DNA of 64,000 bases, taken from positions 372,001 through 436,000 of the forward strand of contig NZ_JADCJZ010000001.1 in assembly GCF_014982725.1 (NCBI RefSeq), read 5' to 3'. Both the position numbers and the translations under genes were made by a program. This stretch comes from Thermophilibacter gallinarum (GTDB lineage Bacteria; Actinomycetota; Coriobacteriia; Coriobacteriales; Atopobiaceae). This document shows, piece after piece, positions 32,694 to 41,485 of this stretch. Under the pieces are notes generated by a model. It ran no database searches. It worked only from the letters and a program-made list of their open reading frames with translations, and was not told the DNA's origin. Within the stretch, counting starts at the first letter, position 1; every line of letters begins with the position of its first letter.

Positions 32694-34025
32694 ATGAGCT
32701 GGTTCGAGCCGTCCTTCGTCTATCAGATCTACCCGCTCGGCCTCTGCGGGGCCCCGCACGAGAACGACGGGGTGCTCGAGCACCGGCTGCTCAAGATCAT
32801 CGACGACGGCTGGGTCGACCACATGGCGCGCCTTGGGGTCACGTGCCTTCTGCTCAACCCCGTCTTCGAGTCGGACGCGCACGGCTACGACACGCGCGAC
32901 TACGCGCGCGTGGACTGCCGCCTGGGCACCAACGAGGACCTGCGCGCGGTGGTGGACGCGTGCCACGCCGCCGGCATCAAGGTCCTTCTCGACGGCGTGT
33001 TCAACCACGTGGGGCGCGGGTTCTGGGCTTTTCAGGACGTGCTGGAGCGCCGCGGAGAGAGCCCGTATGTCGGCTGGTTCGAGATTGACTTCAACGGCAA
33101 CAACTGCTTCAACGACGGCCTCTCCTACAGCTGCTGGGAGGGCGCGCAGAGCCTGGTGAAGCTCAACCACTGGAACGCCGAGTTGAACGCCTACCTGGCC
33201 GACGTCATACGCGGCTGGGTGCGCGAGTTTGACATCGACGGCCTGCGCCTGGACGTGGCGTACTGCCTGGACCAGGGCTACCTGCGCTCCCTGCGCGGCC
33301 TGGCCGACGAGATCGGCCGCGAGCGCGGCGAGAAGTTCCCGCTGGTGGGCGAGACCATGTTCGGCGACTACAACCAGTGGATGGGCGAGGACCTGTGCGA
33401 CTCGGTGACCAACTACGAGGCGTACAAGGGCCTGTGGTCGTCCATGAACTCCGCCAACATGCACGAGATCGCCTACGCGCTGGAGCGCCAGAGCGGCAGC
33501 CACCCGTGGGACCTCTACACCGGCCGCCACATGCTCGACTTCGTGGACAACCACGACGTGCCGAGAATCGCCACCAAGCTGGACGACGCGCGGCACCTGC
33601 GCCCGCTCTACGGGCTGCTGTTTGCCATGTGCGGCGTGCCGGCGGTCTACTACGGCAGCGAGTGGGGCATCGAGGGCGAGCAGCTTCCCGGCGACCACGA
33701 GCTGCGCCCGGCGCTGGACGCCCCGGAGTGGAACGAGCTCACGGACTGGATCAGTGCGCTGGCGGCCGCGCGTGCCGAGTCCGAGGCGCTCGTGTGGGGC
33801 GACTACACGCAGCTCCAGTGCCAGCCGCAGCAGCTGGTGTTCCAGCGCCGCAGCGAGGGCGAGCGCGTGATCGTGGCGATCAACACCGCGGCGGAGCCCG
33901 CGACCGTCCACTTCGACGCGCAGTGCGGGCGCGGCGTCGACCTCGTCACCGGCGAGGAGCACGACTTCGGCGGCGGCAGCGAGCTGGCGCCCTTCTCGGC
34001 CTGCTACTGGCGCTGCGAGCGGTAG
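32694..34025 (+). CDS. GH13 alpha-amylase family glycosidase
   Basis: 443-residue glycoside hydrolase of the alpha-amylase family. The catalytic residues are D187 (G-L-R-L-D-V), E220 (V-G-E-T-M) and D288 (V-D-N-H-D-V), with D-G-V-F-N-H as conserved region I. There is no signal peptide, so it acts inside the cell, probably on maltodextrins or imported oligosaccharides, like cyclomaltodextrinase or oligosaccharide amylases. GGAGAGGA precedes ATG 32694; a start at 32655 has no ribosome site. TAGAAT at 32651-32656 could be the -10 box, which also argues for the later start. No transporter or regulator adjoins it. Confidence 0.9.
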   Translation: MSWFEPSFVYQIYPLGLCGAPHENDGVLEHRLLKIIDDGWVDHMARLGVTCLLLNPVFESDAHGYDTRDYARVDCRLGTNEDLRAVVDACHAAGIKVLLDGVFNHVGRGFWAFQDVLERRGESPYVGWFEIDFNGNNCFNDGLSYSCWEGAQSLVKLNHWNAELNAYLADVIRGWVREFDIDGLRLDVAYCLDQGYLRSLRGLADEIGRERGEKFPLVGETMFGDYNQWMGEDLCDSVTNYEAYKGLWSSMNSANMHEIAYALERQSGSHPWDLYTGRHMLDFVDNHDVPRIATKLDDARHLRPLYGLLFAMCGVPAVYYGSEWGIEGEQLPGDHELRPALDAPEWNELTDWISALAAARAESEALVWGDYTQLQCQPQQLVFQRRSEGERVIVAINTAAEPATVHFDAQCGRGVDLVTGEEHDFGGGSELAPFSACYWRCER

Positions 34026-34053
34026 GGCTGGCAGCCCGCAACACCGGCTTCCT

Positions 34054-34159
34054 TGCGAACGGTAACGTTTTTAGCGTCCAAAACGTTACCGTTCGCATTG
34101 TGCCCAGGGCCGCCTTGCGTTTGGTAACGGAATTGGCGTCCAAAACGCTACCAATCGCA
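34054..34159. repeat. Two tandem GGTAACG hairpins
   Basis: TGCGAACGGTAACGTTTT pairs with its exact complement (34054-34097, 8-nt loop). A diverged second unit (34115-34159) follows at a 61-bp step and keeps most pairing. Both carry the loop sequence GGCGTCC/AGCGTCC. A solo half copy (GGTTACCGTTTGCG) occurs at 58851-58864 after carD. This looks like a dispersed REP-like family and may end the GH13 transcript. Confidence 0.7.
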
Positions 34160-34189
34160 AAGTGGTGGGCGAGAAGAGCCTCCCGTCCA

Positions 34190-34223
34190 AACAAAAGGGC
34201 CCCGGGCGCTGTGCCCGGGGCCC
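34190..34223 (-). terminator. Rho-independent terminator of pyk
   Basis: On the minus strand, GGGCCCCGGGC / GCCCGGGGCCC (11-bp stem, 5-nt loop, 34197-34223) is followed by TTTTGTTT. It lies 23 bp past the pyk stop. Confidence 0.85.
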
Positions 34224-34245
34224 CGTGAGTCGACGTTCTTCTCGG

Positions 34246-35697
34246 CTACTGGACCTGCGCCACCATCGCCATGTTGGTGGAGGTGGTGTAGTCGCCCAGG
34301 CGCGGCGAGGTCTGTGGGTCGCCGGCGGTGATGACGACGATGTCGCCGGTCTCGACCAGGCCGTTCTTCTTGGCGGTGGTCAGCGCGTCGTAGAGCGTGC
34401 TGGAGAGCGAGCCCTGCTCGGTGGTGCGGTACGCGTAGACGCCCCAGTAGAAGCAGGTGCGACGGATGGTCTGCTCGCGCGGGGAGGTGGCGTAGAGCGG
34501 CATCTTCGGACGGAACGTGGAGATCAGGCGCGCGGAGCGGCCGGAGTTGGTGGGCGCGAGGATGCACTTGGCGTTCACGCGGTCGGCCATCTCGAGCGCG
34601 GCGAAGCCGGTGGCGCCGTTGACGTTGCGCACGCCGCCGCGGTCGTGGTACTCCTTGCGCTCGGGCAGGTACTTCTCGGTCTCCTTGCAGATCTCGGACA
34701 TGGTCTTCACGGCCTCGATCGGGTACTTGCCGGCCGCGGTCTCGCCGGAGAGCATGACGCAGTCCGTGCCGTCGTAGATGGCGTTGGCGACGTCGGTGAT
34801 CTCGGCGCGCGTGGGGCGCGGGTTGCGCTGCATGGAGTCGAGCATCTGCGTGGCGGTGATGACTGGCTTGTAGTGCTGGTTGCACTTCTTGATGATGGTC
34901 TTCTGGATGTGCGGGACCTCGGCGGCGGGGACCTCCACGCCCAGGTCGCCGCGGGCGACCATGATGCCGTCGGCCTCGTGCAGGATCTCGTCGAAGTTGC
35001 GGACGCCCAGGGCGCTCTCGATCTTGGGGAAGATCAGGACGTCGGGGGTGCCCATCTCGACGCAGATCTTGCGGATCTCGTTGACGGCGGCGCCGTCGCG
35101 GATGAAGGAGGCGGCGATGGCGTCGATGCCCAGCTCGCAGCCAAACATGATGTCAGCTCGGTCCTGCGCCGTGACGGAGGGCAGGCTGATGTTGACGTTG
35201 GGAATGTTCACGCCCTTGCGTTCGCCGAGCAGGCCGCCGTTGGTGATCTTGCAGTACATGTCGGAGCCCTCGACGTGGTCGACCTCGAGGCCGATCAGGC
35301 CGTCGTCGATCAGGATGACGGAGCCCTTCTCGACCTCGCTCGGCAGCTGCTTGTAGTCGAGCGAGAAGCGCTCGGCGGTGCCCACCACGTCGTCGTCGGT
35401 GGTGACGATGCAGGTCTTGCCGGTCTCGAGCTGGACCTTCTCGCCGTCCTTGAGAAGTCCGGTGCGGACCTCGGGGCCCTTGGTGTCGAGCAGGATGGCC
35501 ACCGGGATGGACAGCTCGCGGGAGAGCTTGCGCACGCGCTCGATGTTCTTGCGGTGGTACTCATGGCTGCCGTGGGAGAAGTTGAAGCGCGCGACGTTCA
35601 TGCCGTGGAGGATGAGCTGGCGCAGCACCTCCTCGTCCTCGACGGCCGGACCCATCGTGCAGACGATCTTGGTCTTCTTCTTCTTGAAAGCTGACAT
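34246..35697 (-). CDS. pyk: Pyruvate kinase
   Basis: 483-residue glycolytic enzyme that forms pyruvate and ATP from phosphoenolpyruvate. It has K-I-V-C-T-M-G-P-A at the N-terminus, F-N-F-S-H-G, the catalytic I-F-P-K-I-E-S-A-L-G, and M-V-A-R-G-D-L-G-V-E, followed by D-C-V-M-L-S-G-E-T-A-A-G-K-Y-P. The C-terminal allosteric domain is complete, without the extra PEP-utiliser domain of some Gram-positives. Start ATG at 35697 has AGAGAGGC upstream. It lies 55 bp downstream of a D-lactate dehydrogenase gene on the same strand, so the two may be co-transcribed, linking PEP to lactate. A strong terminator follows. Confidence 0.97.
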   Translation of the reverse strand: MSAFKKKKTKIVCTMGPAVEDEEVLRQLILHGMNVARFNFSHGSHEYHRKNIERVRKLSRELSIPVAILLDTKGPEVRTGLLKDGEKVQLETGKTCIVTTDDDVVGTAERFSLDYKQLPSEVEKGSVILIDDGLIGLEVDHVEGSDMYCKITNGGLLGERKGVNIPNVNISLPSVTAQDRADIMFGCELGIDAIAASFIRDGAAVNEIRKICVEMGTPDVLIFPKIESALGVRNFDEILHEADGIMVARGDLGVEVPAAEVPHIQKTIIKKCNQHYKPVITATQMLDSMQRNPRPTRAEITDVANAIYDGTDCVMLSGETAAGKYPIEAVKTMSEICKETEKYLPERKEYHDRGGVRNVNGATGFAALEMADRVNAKCILAPTNSGRSARLISTFRPKMPLYATSPREQTIRRTCFYWGVYAYRTTEQGSLSSTLYDALTTAKKNGLVETGDIVVITAGDPQTSPRLGDYTTSTNMAMVAQVQ

Positions 35698-35752
35698 GTG
35701 AGCCTCTCTTTATCGGGGGCGGGACATGCGAGGGGACGTGCCGTGGGGCGCG

Positions 35753-36754
35753 CTAGCAGACCACGCTGCGGTCCACGAAGTCGGTGCCGTTGGCGAAGGC
35801 GCGGGCGTTGTCGAGCGTGACGCGGGCGATCTCGCCGAGGGCCTCGTGGGTGAAGAACGCCTGGTGGCTCGTCATGACGACGTTGGGGAAGGAGCACAGG
35901 CGCGCGGTGACGGAGTCGATGACCTCGCCGGCGCGGTTCTGGTAGACGTTCGGGCCCTCCTCGTCGTAGACGTCGATTCCGGCGGCGCCGATCTTGCCGG
36001 AGAGGATGCCGCGGATGAGGGCCTGGGTGTCCACGAGGCCGCCGCGGCCGGTGTTCACGAAGATCACGCCGTCCTTCATCTTGGCGATGGAGTCGTCGTT
36101 GATCATGTGGCGGCTCTCCTCGTTGAGGAAGGCGTGCAGCGAGATGAGGTCGGAGCGACGGTAGAGCTCGTCGTAGTCGACGTACTCGTCGACGACGCCC
36201 TCGTCCACGAGCTTCTGGTTGGGGTAGAGGTCGGAGCCCAGGACCTTCATGCCGAAGCCCTTGCAGATGCGGCAGAGCGCGGCGCCGATGCGGCCGGTGC
36301 CGACGATACCGGCGGTCTTGCCGTAGAGGGTGTTGCCCACGAGACCGTTCAGCGAGAAGTCGTTCTCGCGGACGCGGATGTAGCCCTTGCAGATGCGGCG
36401 GTTGGCGGCGAGGGCCAGGCCCATGGCGTGCTCGGCGATGGCCTCGGGCGAGTAGGCGGGGACGCGCGTGACGCGGATGCCCAGGTCCTCGGCCACGGGC
36501 ACGTTGACGGCGTCGAAGCCGGCGCAGCGCATGAGGACGAGCTTCACGCCGAAGCCCGCGAGGATCTCGAGCGTCATGGCGCCGCAGTCGGCGTTGACGA
36601 AGGCGCAGACGGCGTCGTAGCCGCGGGCGAGGGCGGCGGTCATGGGCGTGAGGTTGGTCTCGGTGAAGTCGATCTTGATCTCGGGGTAGTCGGCGAGCTC
36701 CTTGGTGAACGACGCCTTGTCATAGCTGGCGGTACCAAAGAAGAGAATGTTCAT
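35753..36754 (-). CDS. D-lactate dehydrogenase family protein
   Basis: 333-residue NAD-dependent 2-hydroxyacid dehydrogenase of the LdhA type. Rossmann motif G-I-V-G-T-G-R-I-G near 148-156, catalytic Arg in V-N-T-G-R-G-G-L, Glu in D-V-Y-D-E-E-G, and His in T-S-H-Q-A-F-F-T. C-A-G-F-D-A-V-N-V matches fermentative D-lactate dehydrogenases. AAAGGAAGC precedes the start. Placed immediately upstream of pyk, it is the better candidate of the two in the window for pyruvate reduction to D-lactate during fermentation. Confidence 0.92.
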   Translation of the reverse strand: MNILFFGTASYDKASFTKELADYPEIKIDFTETNLTPMTAALARGYDAVCAFVNADCGAMTLEILAGFGVKLVLMRCAGFDAVNVPVAEDLGIRVTRVPAYSPEAIAEHAMGLALAANRRICKGYIRVRENDFSLNGLVGNTLYGKTAGIVGTGRIGAALCRICKGFGMKVLGSDLYPNQKLVDEGVVDEYVDYDELYRRSDLISLHAFLNEESRHMINDDSIAKMKDGVIFVNTGRGGLVDTQALIRGILSGKIGAAGIDVYDEEGPNVYQNRAGEVIDSVTARLCSFPNVVMTSHQAFFTHEALGEIARVTLDNARAFANGTDFVDRSVVC

Positions 36755-36915
36755 CAGATGCTTCCTTTCCTGCGCACGGGGCGCGCTTGTAAACCTACCG
36801 GGTCCAAGTTTAGCGCAGGCAAGGCACGTGTAAGCCCTGCGCCCGCCGAAAAGGGCTTGCGCTCGCGCGTTTTTTCTGGAACGCGAGAAGGACGCGCCTC
36901 TCTCGGCATTTCGGG

Positions 36916-36921
36916 TACAAT
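36916..36921 (+). promoter_or_regulatory. -10 box of the P-type ATPase transcript
   Basis: TACAAT about 50 bp before the riboswitch core. No convincing -35 box was found 16-18 bp upstream. Confidence 0.45.
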
Positions 36922-36970
36922 AGGCAACTGTTATGTCAGCTGCCCGACACGGCAGCCTTGACGAGCCCTT

Positions 36971-37036
36971 GCCCCTCCTGGGGAGTTACGATCGGGCGTC
37001 AACCTGTCGGGTGGAACGCGTCAACCCAGGAGGGAA
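36971..37036 (+). ncRNA. Probable yybP-ykoY manganese riboswitch
   Basis: The leader has G-G-G-G-A-G-T (36980-36986) followed by G-C-G-T-C-A-A-C (36996-37003), the conserved core order of the yybP-ykoY family. The closing helix is 9 bp: CCTCCTGGG (36974-36982) with CCCAGGAGG (37025-37033). The 3' strand of this helix contains the AGGAGG ribosome site of the ATPase gene, so folding could control translation. The downstream gene is a P-type cation ATPase, a usual target of this family. The match is by eye and the sequence is shorter than typical members. Confidence 0.6.
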
Positions 37037-37040
37037 AACG

Positions 37041-39719
37041 TTGAAAGAGTACCTTTCGTCCGCTGACGAGGTGCTGAGCGAGCTGTCCTCTAACGAGGAG
37101 AGCGGCCTCACCTCTGCCGAGGCCTCGAGCCGCCTGTCCCAGTACGGGCGCAACGAGCTCGACAAAGAGGAGAAGACCCCGCTCTGGAAGCGCTTCTTCG
37201 AGCAGATGGCCGACCCGATGGTCATCATGCTAATCGTGGCGGCCGTCATCTCCGCCGTGACCGGCATGGTGCAGGGCGAGCCCGAGTGGGCCGACGTCAT
37301 CATCATCATGGTCGTCGTCATCATCAACTCCGTCCTCGGCGTCGTGCAGGAGGCCAAGTCCGAGCAGGCGCTCGAGGCCCTGCAGGAGATGAGCGCCGCG
37401 CAGTCCAAGGTCATGCGCGACGGCAAGATGGTGCACCTGCCCTCCGCCGAGCTCGTCCCTGGCGACATCGTCCTTCTCGAGGCCGGCGACTCCGTGCCCG
37501 CGGACTGCCGCGTCCTGGAGAGCGCCTCGATGAAGATCGAGGAGGCCGCCCTCACCGGCGAGTCCGTGCCCGTGGAGAAGCACGTCGAGGCCATCGCGCT
37601 GGCCGCCGACGCCGACGACGTGCCCCTCGGCGACCGCAAGAACATGTGCTACATGGGCTCCACCGTGGTATACGGCCGCGGCAAGGCGGTCGTCGCCGGC
37701 ACCGGCATGAAGACCGAGATGGGCAAGATCGCCGACGCCCTCACCACCGCCAAGAAGGAGCTCACGCCGCTCCAGATCAAGCTCGCGCAGCTCTCCAAGA
37801 TCCTGACCATCATGGTCATCGTGATCTGCGTGGTCATCTTCGCGGTCGACTTCATCCGTCACGGCGGCGAGATGGCGGCCAACCCGAGCCTCATCCTCGA
37901 CACCTTCATGGTCGCCGTGTCGCTGGCCGTCGCGGCCATCCCCGAGGGCCTCGTGGCCGTGGTCACGATCGTGCTCTCCATGGGCGTCACCAAGATGTCC
38001 AAGCGCCAGGCCATCATCCGCAAGCTCACGGCCGTCGAGACCCTGGGCTGCACGCAGATCATCTGCTCCGACAAGACCGGCACCCTCACCCAGAACAAGA
38101 TGACGGTCGTCCGCCACGAGCTCGCCGCCCCCGAGGAGAAGTTCCTCGCCGGCATGGCGCTGTGCTCCGACGCCAAGTGGGATGCCGAGAAGGGCGAGGC
38201 CGTGGGCGAGCCCACCGAGTGCGCCCTGGTCAACGACGCCGCCAAGGCGGGCATGACCGGCCTGGACGTGGAGCACCCGCGCGTGGGCGAGGCCCCGTTC
38301 GACTCCGGCCGCAAGATGATGTCCGTGGTGGTCGAGGAGGCCGACGGTACCTTCGAGCAGTACACCAAGGGCGCGCCCGACGTGGTCATCGACCTCTGCA
38401 CCAAGATCTACGACGGCGACGAGGTCGTCGAGCTGACGGCCGAGCGCAAGACCGAGCTCCTCGCCGCCAACAAGGCCATGGCCGACGACGCCCTGCGCGT
38501 GCTCGCTCTGGCCAGCCGCACCTACGACGCGGTTCCGTCCGACTGCAGCCCGGAGGCCCTCGAGCACGACCTCGTCTTCTGCGGCCTCTCCGGTATGATC
38601 GACCCGGTCCGCCCGGAGGTCACCCAGGCCATCGTCGAGGCCAAGGAGGCCGGCATCCGCCCGGTCATGATCACCGGCGACCACATCGACACCGCCGTCG
38701 CCATTGCCAAGGAGCTCGGCATCGTGTCCGACGCCTCTCAGGCCATCACCGGCGCCCAGCTCGACAAGATCTCCGACGACGAGTTCTACAACAAGGTCAC
38801 CGAGATCTCCGTCTACGCCCGCGTCCAGCCCGAGCACAAGGCCCGCATCGTCGACGCCTGGAAGAAGCGCGGCAACATCGTCGCCATGACCGGCGACGGC
38901 GTGAACGACGCCCCGTCCATCAAGCGCGCCGACATCGGCGTGGGCATGGGCATCACCGGCACCGACGTCACCAAGAACGTCGCCGACATGGTCCTCGCGG
39001 ACGACAACTTCGCCACCATCATCAACGCGGTGGAGGAGGGTCGTCGCATCTACGACAACATCCGCAAGGTCATCCAGTTCCTGCTCTCCGCCAACATCGC
39101 CGAGGTGCTCTCGGTCTTCGTGGCCACGATGGTCGGCTTCACGATCTTCCAGCCGGTCCAGCTGCTCTGGATCAACCTCATCACGGACTGCTTCCCGGCG
39201 CTGGCGCTCGGCATGGAGGAGGCCGAGGGTGACGTCATGAAGCGCAAGCCGCGCAAGGCCTCCGACGGCGTCTTCGCCGGCGGCATGGGCGTCGACATCA
39301 TCTTCCAGGGCATCGTGATCACCGCCCTGGTGCTCGCGTCCTTCTTCGCCGGCATGTACTTCCACAACAACGGCGTGATTGACATCACCGACCTTCTCGA
39401 CGGCATTCCTGACCCCGAGGGCGTGACGATGTCGTTCATCACGCTGTCCATGGTGGAGATCTTCCACTCCTTCAACATGCGTAGCCGCCGCGCGTCGCTG
39501 TTCACGATGAAGCGCCAGAACAAGTGGCTGTGGGGCGCCGCGATCCTCGCGCTGCTGCTCACCGTGGTCGTCGTCGAGGTCGACTTCCTCGCCGAGGTCT
39601 TCGGCTTCATGACCCTCAACCCCGAGGCGCTGCTCACGGCGCTCGGCCTGGCGTTCCTGATCATCCCGATCATGGAGGTCTACAAGGCCGTCATGCGCGC
39701 GGTCGAGAAGGACAAGTAG
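37041..39719 (+). CDS. P2-type cation-translocating ATPase (Ca2+/Mn2+ type)
   Basis: 892-residue membrane pump. Motifs: T-G-E-S-V-P-V-E-K (actuator), I-P-E-G-L (TM4, typical of P2A pumps), phosphorylation site C-S-D-K-T-G-T-L-T, nucleotide-binding K-G-A-P-D, and M-T-G-D-G-V-N-D-A-P. The C-terminal cation ATPase domain is present, with N-L-I-T-D in TM6. It would export Ca2+ or Mn2+. TTG 37041 is chosen because AGGAGGG sits 6 bases upstream and protein similarity begins there; a GTG at 37011 would precede the ribosome site. The probable Mn2+ riboswitch upstream favours Mn2+ as a substrate or signal, which is inference. Confidence 0.9.
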   Translation: MKEYLSSADEVLSELSSNEESGLTSAEASSRLSQYGRNELDKEEKTPLWKRFFEQMADPMVIMLIVAAVISAVTGMVQGEPEWADVIIIMVVVIINSVLGVVQEAKSEQALEALQEMSAAQSKVMRDGKMVHLPSAELVPGDIVLLEAGDSVPADCRVLESASMKIEEAALTGESVPVEKHVEAIALAADADDVPLGDRKNMCYMGSTVVYGRGKAVVAGTGMKTEMGKIADALTTAKKELTPLQIKLAQLSKILTIMVIVICVVIFAVDFIRHGGEMAANPSLILDTFMVAVSLAVAAIPEGLVAVVTIVLSMGVTKMSKRQAIIRKLTAVETLGCTQIICSDKTGTLTQNKMTVVRHELAAPEEKFLAGMALCSDAKWDAEKGEAVGEPTECALVNDAAKAGMTGLDVEHPRVGEAPFDSGRKMMSVVVEEADGTFEQYTKGAPDVVIDLCTKIYDGDEVVELTAERKTELLAANKAMADDALRVLALASRTYDAVPSDCSPEALEHDLVFCGLSGMIDPVRPEVTQAIVEAKEAGIRPVMITGDHIDTAVAIAKELGIVSDASQAITGAQLDKISDDEFYNKVTEISVYARVQPEHKARIVDAWKKRGNIVAMTGDGVNDAPSIKRADIGVGMGITGTDVTKNVADMVLADDNFATIINAVEEGRRIYDNIRKVIQFLLSANIAEVLSVFVATMVGFTIFQPVQLLWINLITDCFPALALGMEEAEGDVMKRKPRKASDGVFAGGMGVDIIFQGIVITALVLASFFAGMYFHNNGVIDITDLLDGIPDPEGVTMSFITLSMVEIFHSFNMRSRRASLFTMKRQNKWLWGAAILALLLTVVVVEVDFLAEVFGFMTLNPEALLTALGLAFLIIPIMEVYKAVMRAVEKDK

Positions 39720-39741
39720 ACGCCTTCGACAAAGCTTTGCC

Positions 39742-39776
39742 AGAGGCCCCGCTCCCGGTGGAGCGGGGCCTCTTTG
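39742..39776 (+). terminator. Terminator of the P-type ATPase gene
   Basis: AGAGGCCCCGCTCC pairs perfectly with GGAGCGGGGCCTCT (14 bp, 4-nt loop) followed by TTTG. It begins 23 bp after the stop codon. Confidence 0.8.
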
Positions 39777-39792
39777 CGCGAAGGGTGCCCAA

Positions 39793-39984
39793 GGCAGAAT
39801 TCGAGGCGGGCTGTGTCACAATTTGCGGCGTCTGAGTGAGTTTTTATTCCTTGTGGAATGGGCCGCCCAAAGTCGTAGCCGTTACCAGCGAAGTTGTTTT
39901 CCCAAGAGGTGCAGATTGCACGTTGGGCACGGCAAACCCACTCAGATGAGGGGAAAAGTGACACAGCCCGGGCGGAAAACTGCC
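39793..39984. repeat. 192-bp inverted-repeat element, copy 2
   Basis: Outer stem GGGCTGTGTCAC (39808-39819) with GTGACACAGCCC (39958-39969) is a perfect 12 bp. An 11/11-nt internal loop (39820-39830, 39947-39957) follows, then TCTGAGTG / CACTCAGA (39831-39838 with 39939-39946). Flanks GGCAGAATTC and GAAAACTGCC extend the pairing. Compared with copy 1 (26529-26721), inner-stem positions 5 and 7 change on both strands so that pairing is kept. It fills most of the gap between the ATPase terminator and the convergent GntP-type permease. Confidence 0.7.
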
Positions 39985-40002
39985 CCGGTGCGCCCCTGGA
40001 CG

Positions 40003-41313
40003 CTACGCCACGCCGGCAAGTCCGAGGGCCATGCCCAGAAGCGACACGAGAATCGGCAGCAGCGCGCACGAGACGAGCACGTAGCGATAGGTATCGCGGA
40101 CTTCGGTCTTGGCGGCCTGGTTGGCGGCAAGCATCGCCGAGGTGTGGGGCAGCAGCGTGGCCGGGCCCACCGACGCCATGCAGAGCACACGGTGCATCAT
40201 CGCCGGGTCGAGCCCGGTGGCAAGCAGCGTCTGCGCCATGCTGCCGAGGTAGATGTTGAGCGCCCCGATGGCCGAGCCCGTGATGCCGGCGATGGCGAAG
40301 ATCGTGATGAAGCCCTGCCAGAGGGGGTTCAGGCTCGTGGACATGAGCGCCTCGATGATGCCCTGGTAGGCGGGCGAGGCGACCACCACGCCACCGAAGC
40401 CCATGATGGCGGCAACAGAGACGAGCGAGCTCAGGCCGCTCGTGCAGGACTCGCCGACGGCGCGCTTGACGTTTGCCAGCCGCCCGCGGTAGAGCAGGCA
40501 CGCCGCGATCACCGAGGCGAGCATCGAGACGGTCACGGCGTCGGTGGCAGACATCGACATCGCACGCTGCAGCACGAAGACCAGCACCACGAGAAGCGCG
40601 ATCGGCGCGAAGCACGCCCAGACGGGCGGGGTGTTGGCGTCGTCCGGGCGCGAGAGCGTCTCCCCGGGGCTGGGGGAGAAGCGCTCCCCGCGCCTGCGGC
40701 AACGGCCGATCTCCCACTGCAGGTAGATGTAGGAGAGCGCGAACATCACCACAGAACAGATGACACCGAGCGCCGCGCCCGCGTAGGCGTCCGTCCCGAG
40801 GAAGCTCGCGGGGATGAGGTTCTGCGTGGAGGGGATGCCCGGCATCATGACCATGCCGAGCGTGGCGGGGCAGACCATGATGGCTGCCACGATGAGCTTC
40901 TTGGGGATGTCCGCGCGCTCGAAGAGCTCCGCGGCGATGGGGTAGACCGAGAACGCGATGATGAACGCGCTGATGCCGCCGTAGGAGAGCACGAGGCCGG
41001 TGACCATGATCACGAGCAGCGCGTGCCTCTCGCCCACGAGGCGCAGCATGCTGCTGGCGATGCCCGCCGATGCCCCGGAGTCGCCCATGACGCGCCCGAA
41101 GACGGACCCGAAGGCGAAGAGCAGAAACCAGCTTCCCACGAACGCCGACATGTCGCCCATGTAGCTCTCGTTGATGGCGGGGAGGACGTCCATCCCGTTG
41201 GCGAGGATGACGACGAGCGAGGCGACGAGCGAGACCACCACCATGTGCCACCCGCGCCAGATGAGGGCGACGATGGCGACGACGGCGAGGACGAGTCCGG
41301 CGATACCGAGCAT
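40003..41313 (-). CDS. GntP-family transporter
   Basis: 436-residue integral membrane protein with about 12 hydrophobic segments, of the gluconate/H+ symporter (GntP) family. The segments F-G-S-V-F-G-R-V-M-G-D-S-G-A-S and M-P-G-I-P-S-T-Q-N are conserved-looking for the family. A loop of about 35 charged residues near the middle (R-C-R-R-R-G-E-R-F) is cytoplasmic. The start at 41313 is used because GGAG precedes it; an upstream start would add 29 polar residues without a ribosome site. The substrate is likely a sugar acid or other carboxylate, but no catabolic gene adjoins it. Confidence 0.8.
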   Translation of the reverse strand: MLGIAGLVLAVVAIVALIWRGWHMVVVSLVASLVVILANGMDVLPAINESYMGDMSAFVGSWFLLFAFGSVFGRVMGDSGASAGIASSMLRLVGERHALLVIMVTGLVLSYGGISAFIIAFSVYPIAAELFERADIPKKLIVAAIMVCPATLGMVMMPGIPSTQNLIPASFLGTDAYAGAALGVICSVVMFALSYIYLQWEIGRCRRRGERFSPSPGETLSRPDDANTPPVWACFAPIALLVVLVFVLQRAMSMSATDAVTVSMLASVIAACLLYRGRLANVKRAVGESCTSGLSSLVSVAAIMGFGGVVVASPAYQGIIEALMSTSLNPLWQGFITIFAIAGITGSAIGALNIYLGSMAQTLLATGLDPAMMHRVLCMASVGPATLLPHTSAMLAANQAAKTEVRDTYRYVLVSCALLPILVSLLGMALGLAGVA

Positions 41314-41485
41314 GGGGGCTCCAATCCGTGGTCTCACAAGGTTCCTGTCAGTGTACGGGCGGCCGGCGGGGCGCGCGCGAGCCGAAAACAGCTCGTCCAC
41401 GACGCGTTACACGGCGGACACGGGCGGCGCGCGGCCGGCTTGCGGTAAGATTGCCGAGAAGAACGTCGAGTTCGGGAGGTCGTGC

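Noticed and set aside
34054-34159. Insertion-sequence end or attachment site
   Set aside because: There is no transposase or integrase frame and no tRNA next to it. The hairpins are better described as REP-like repeats.
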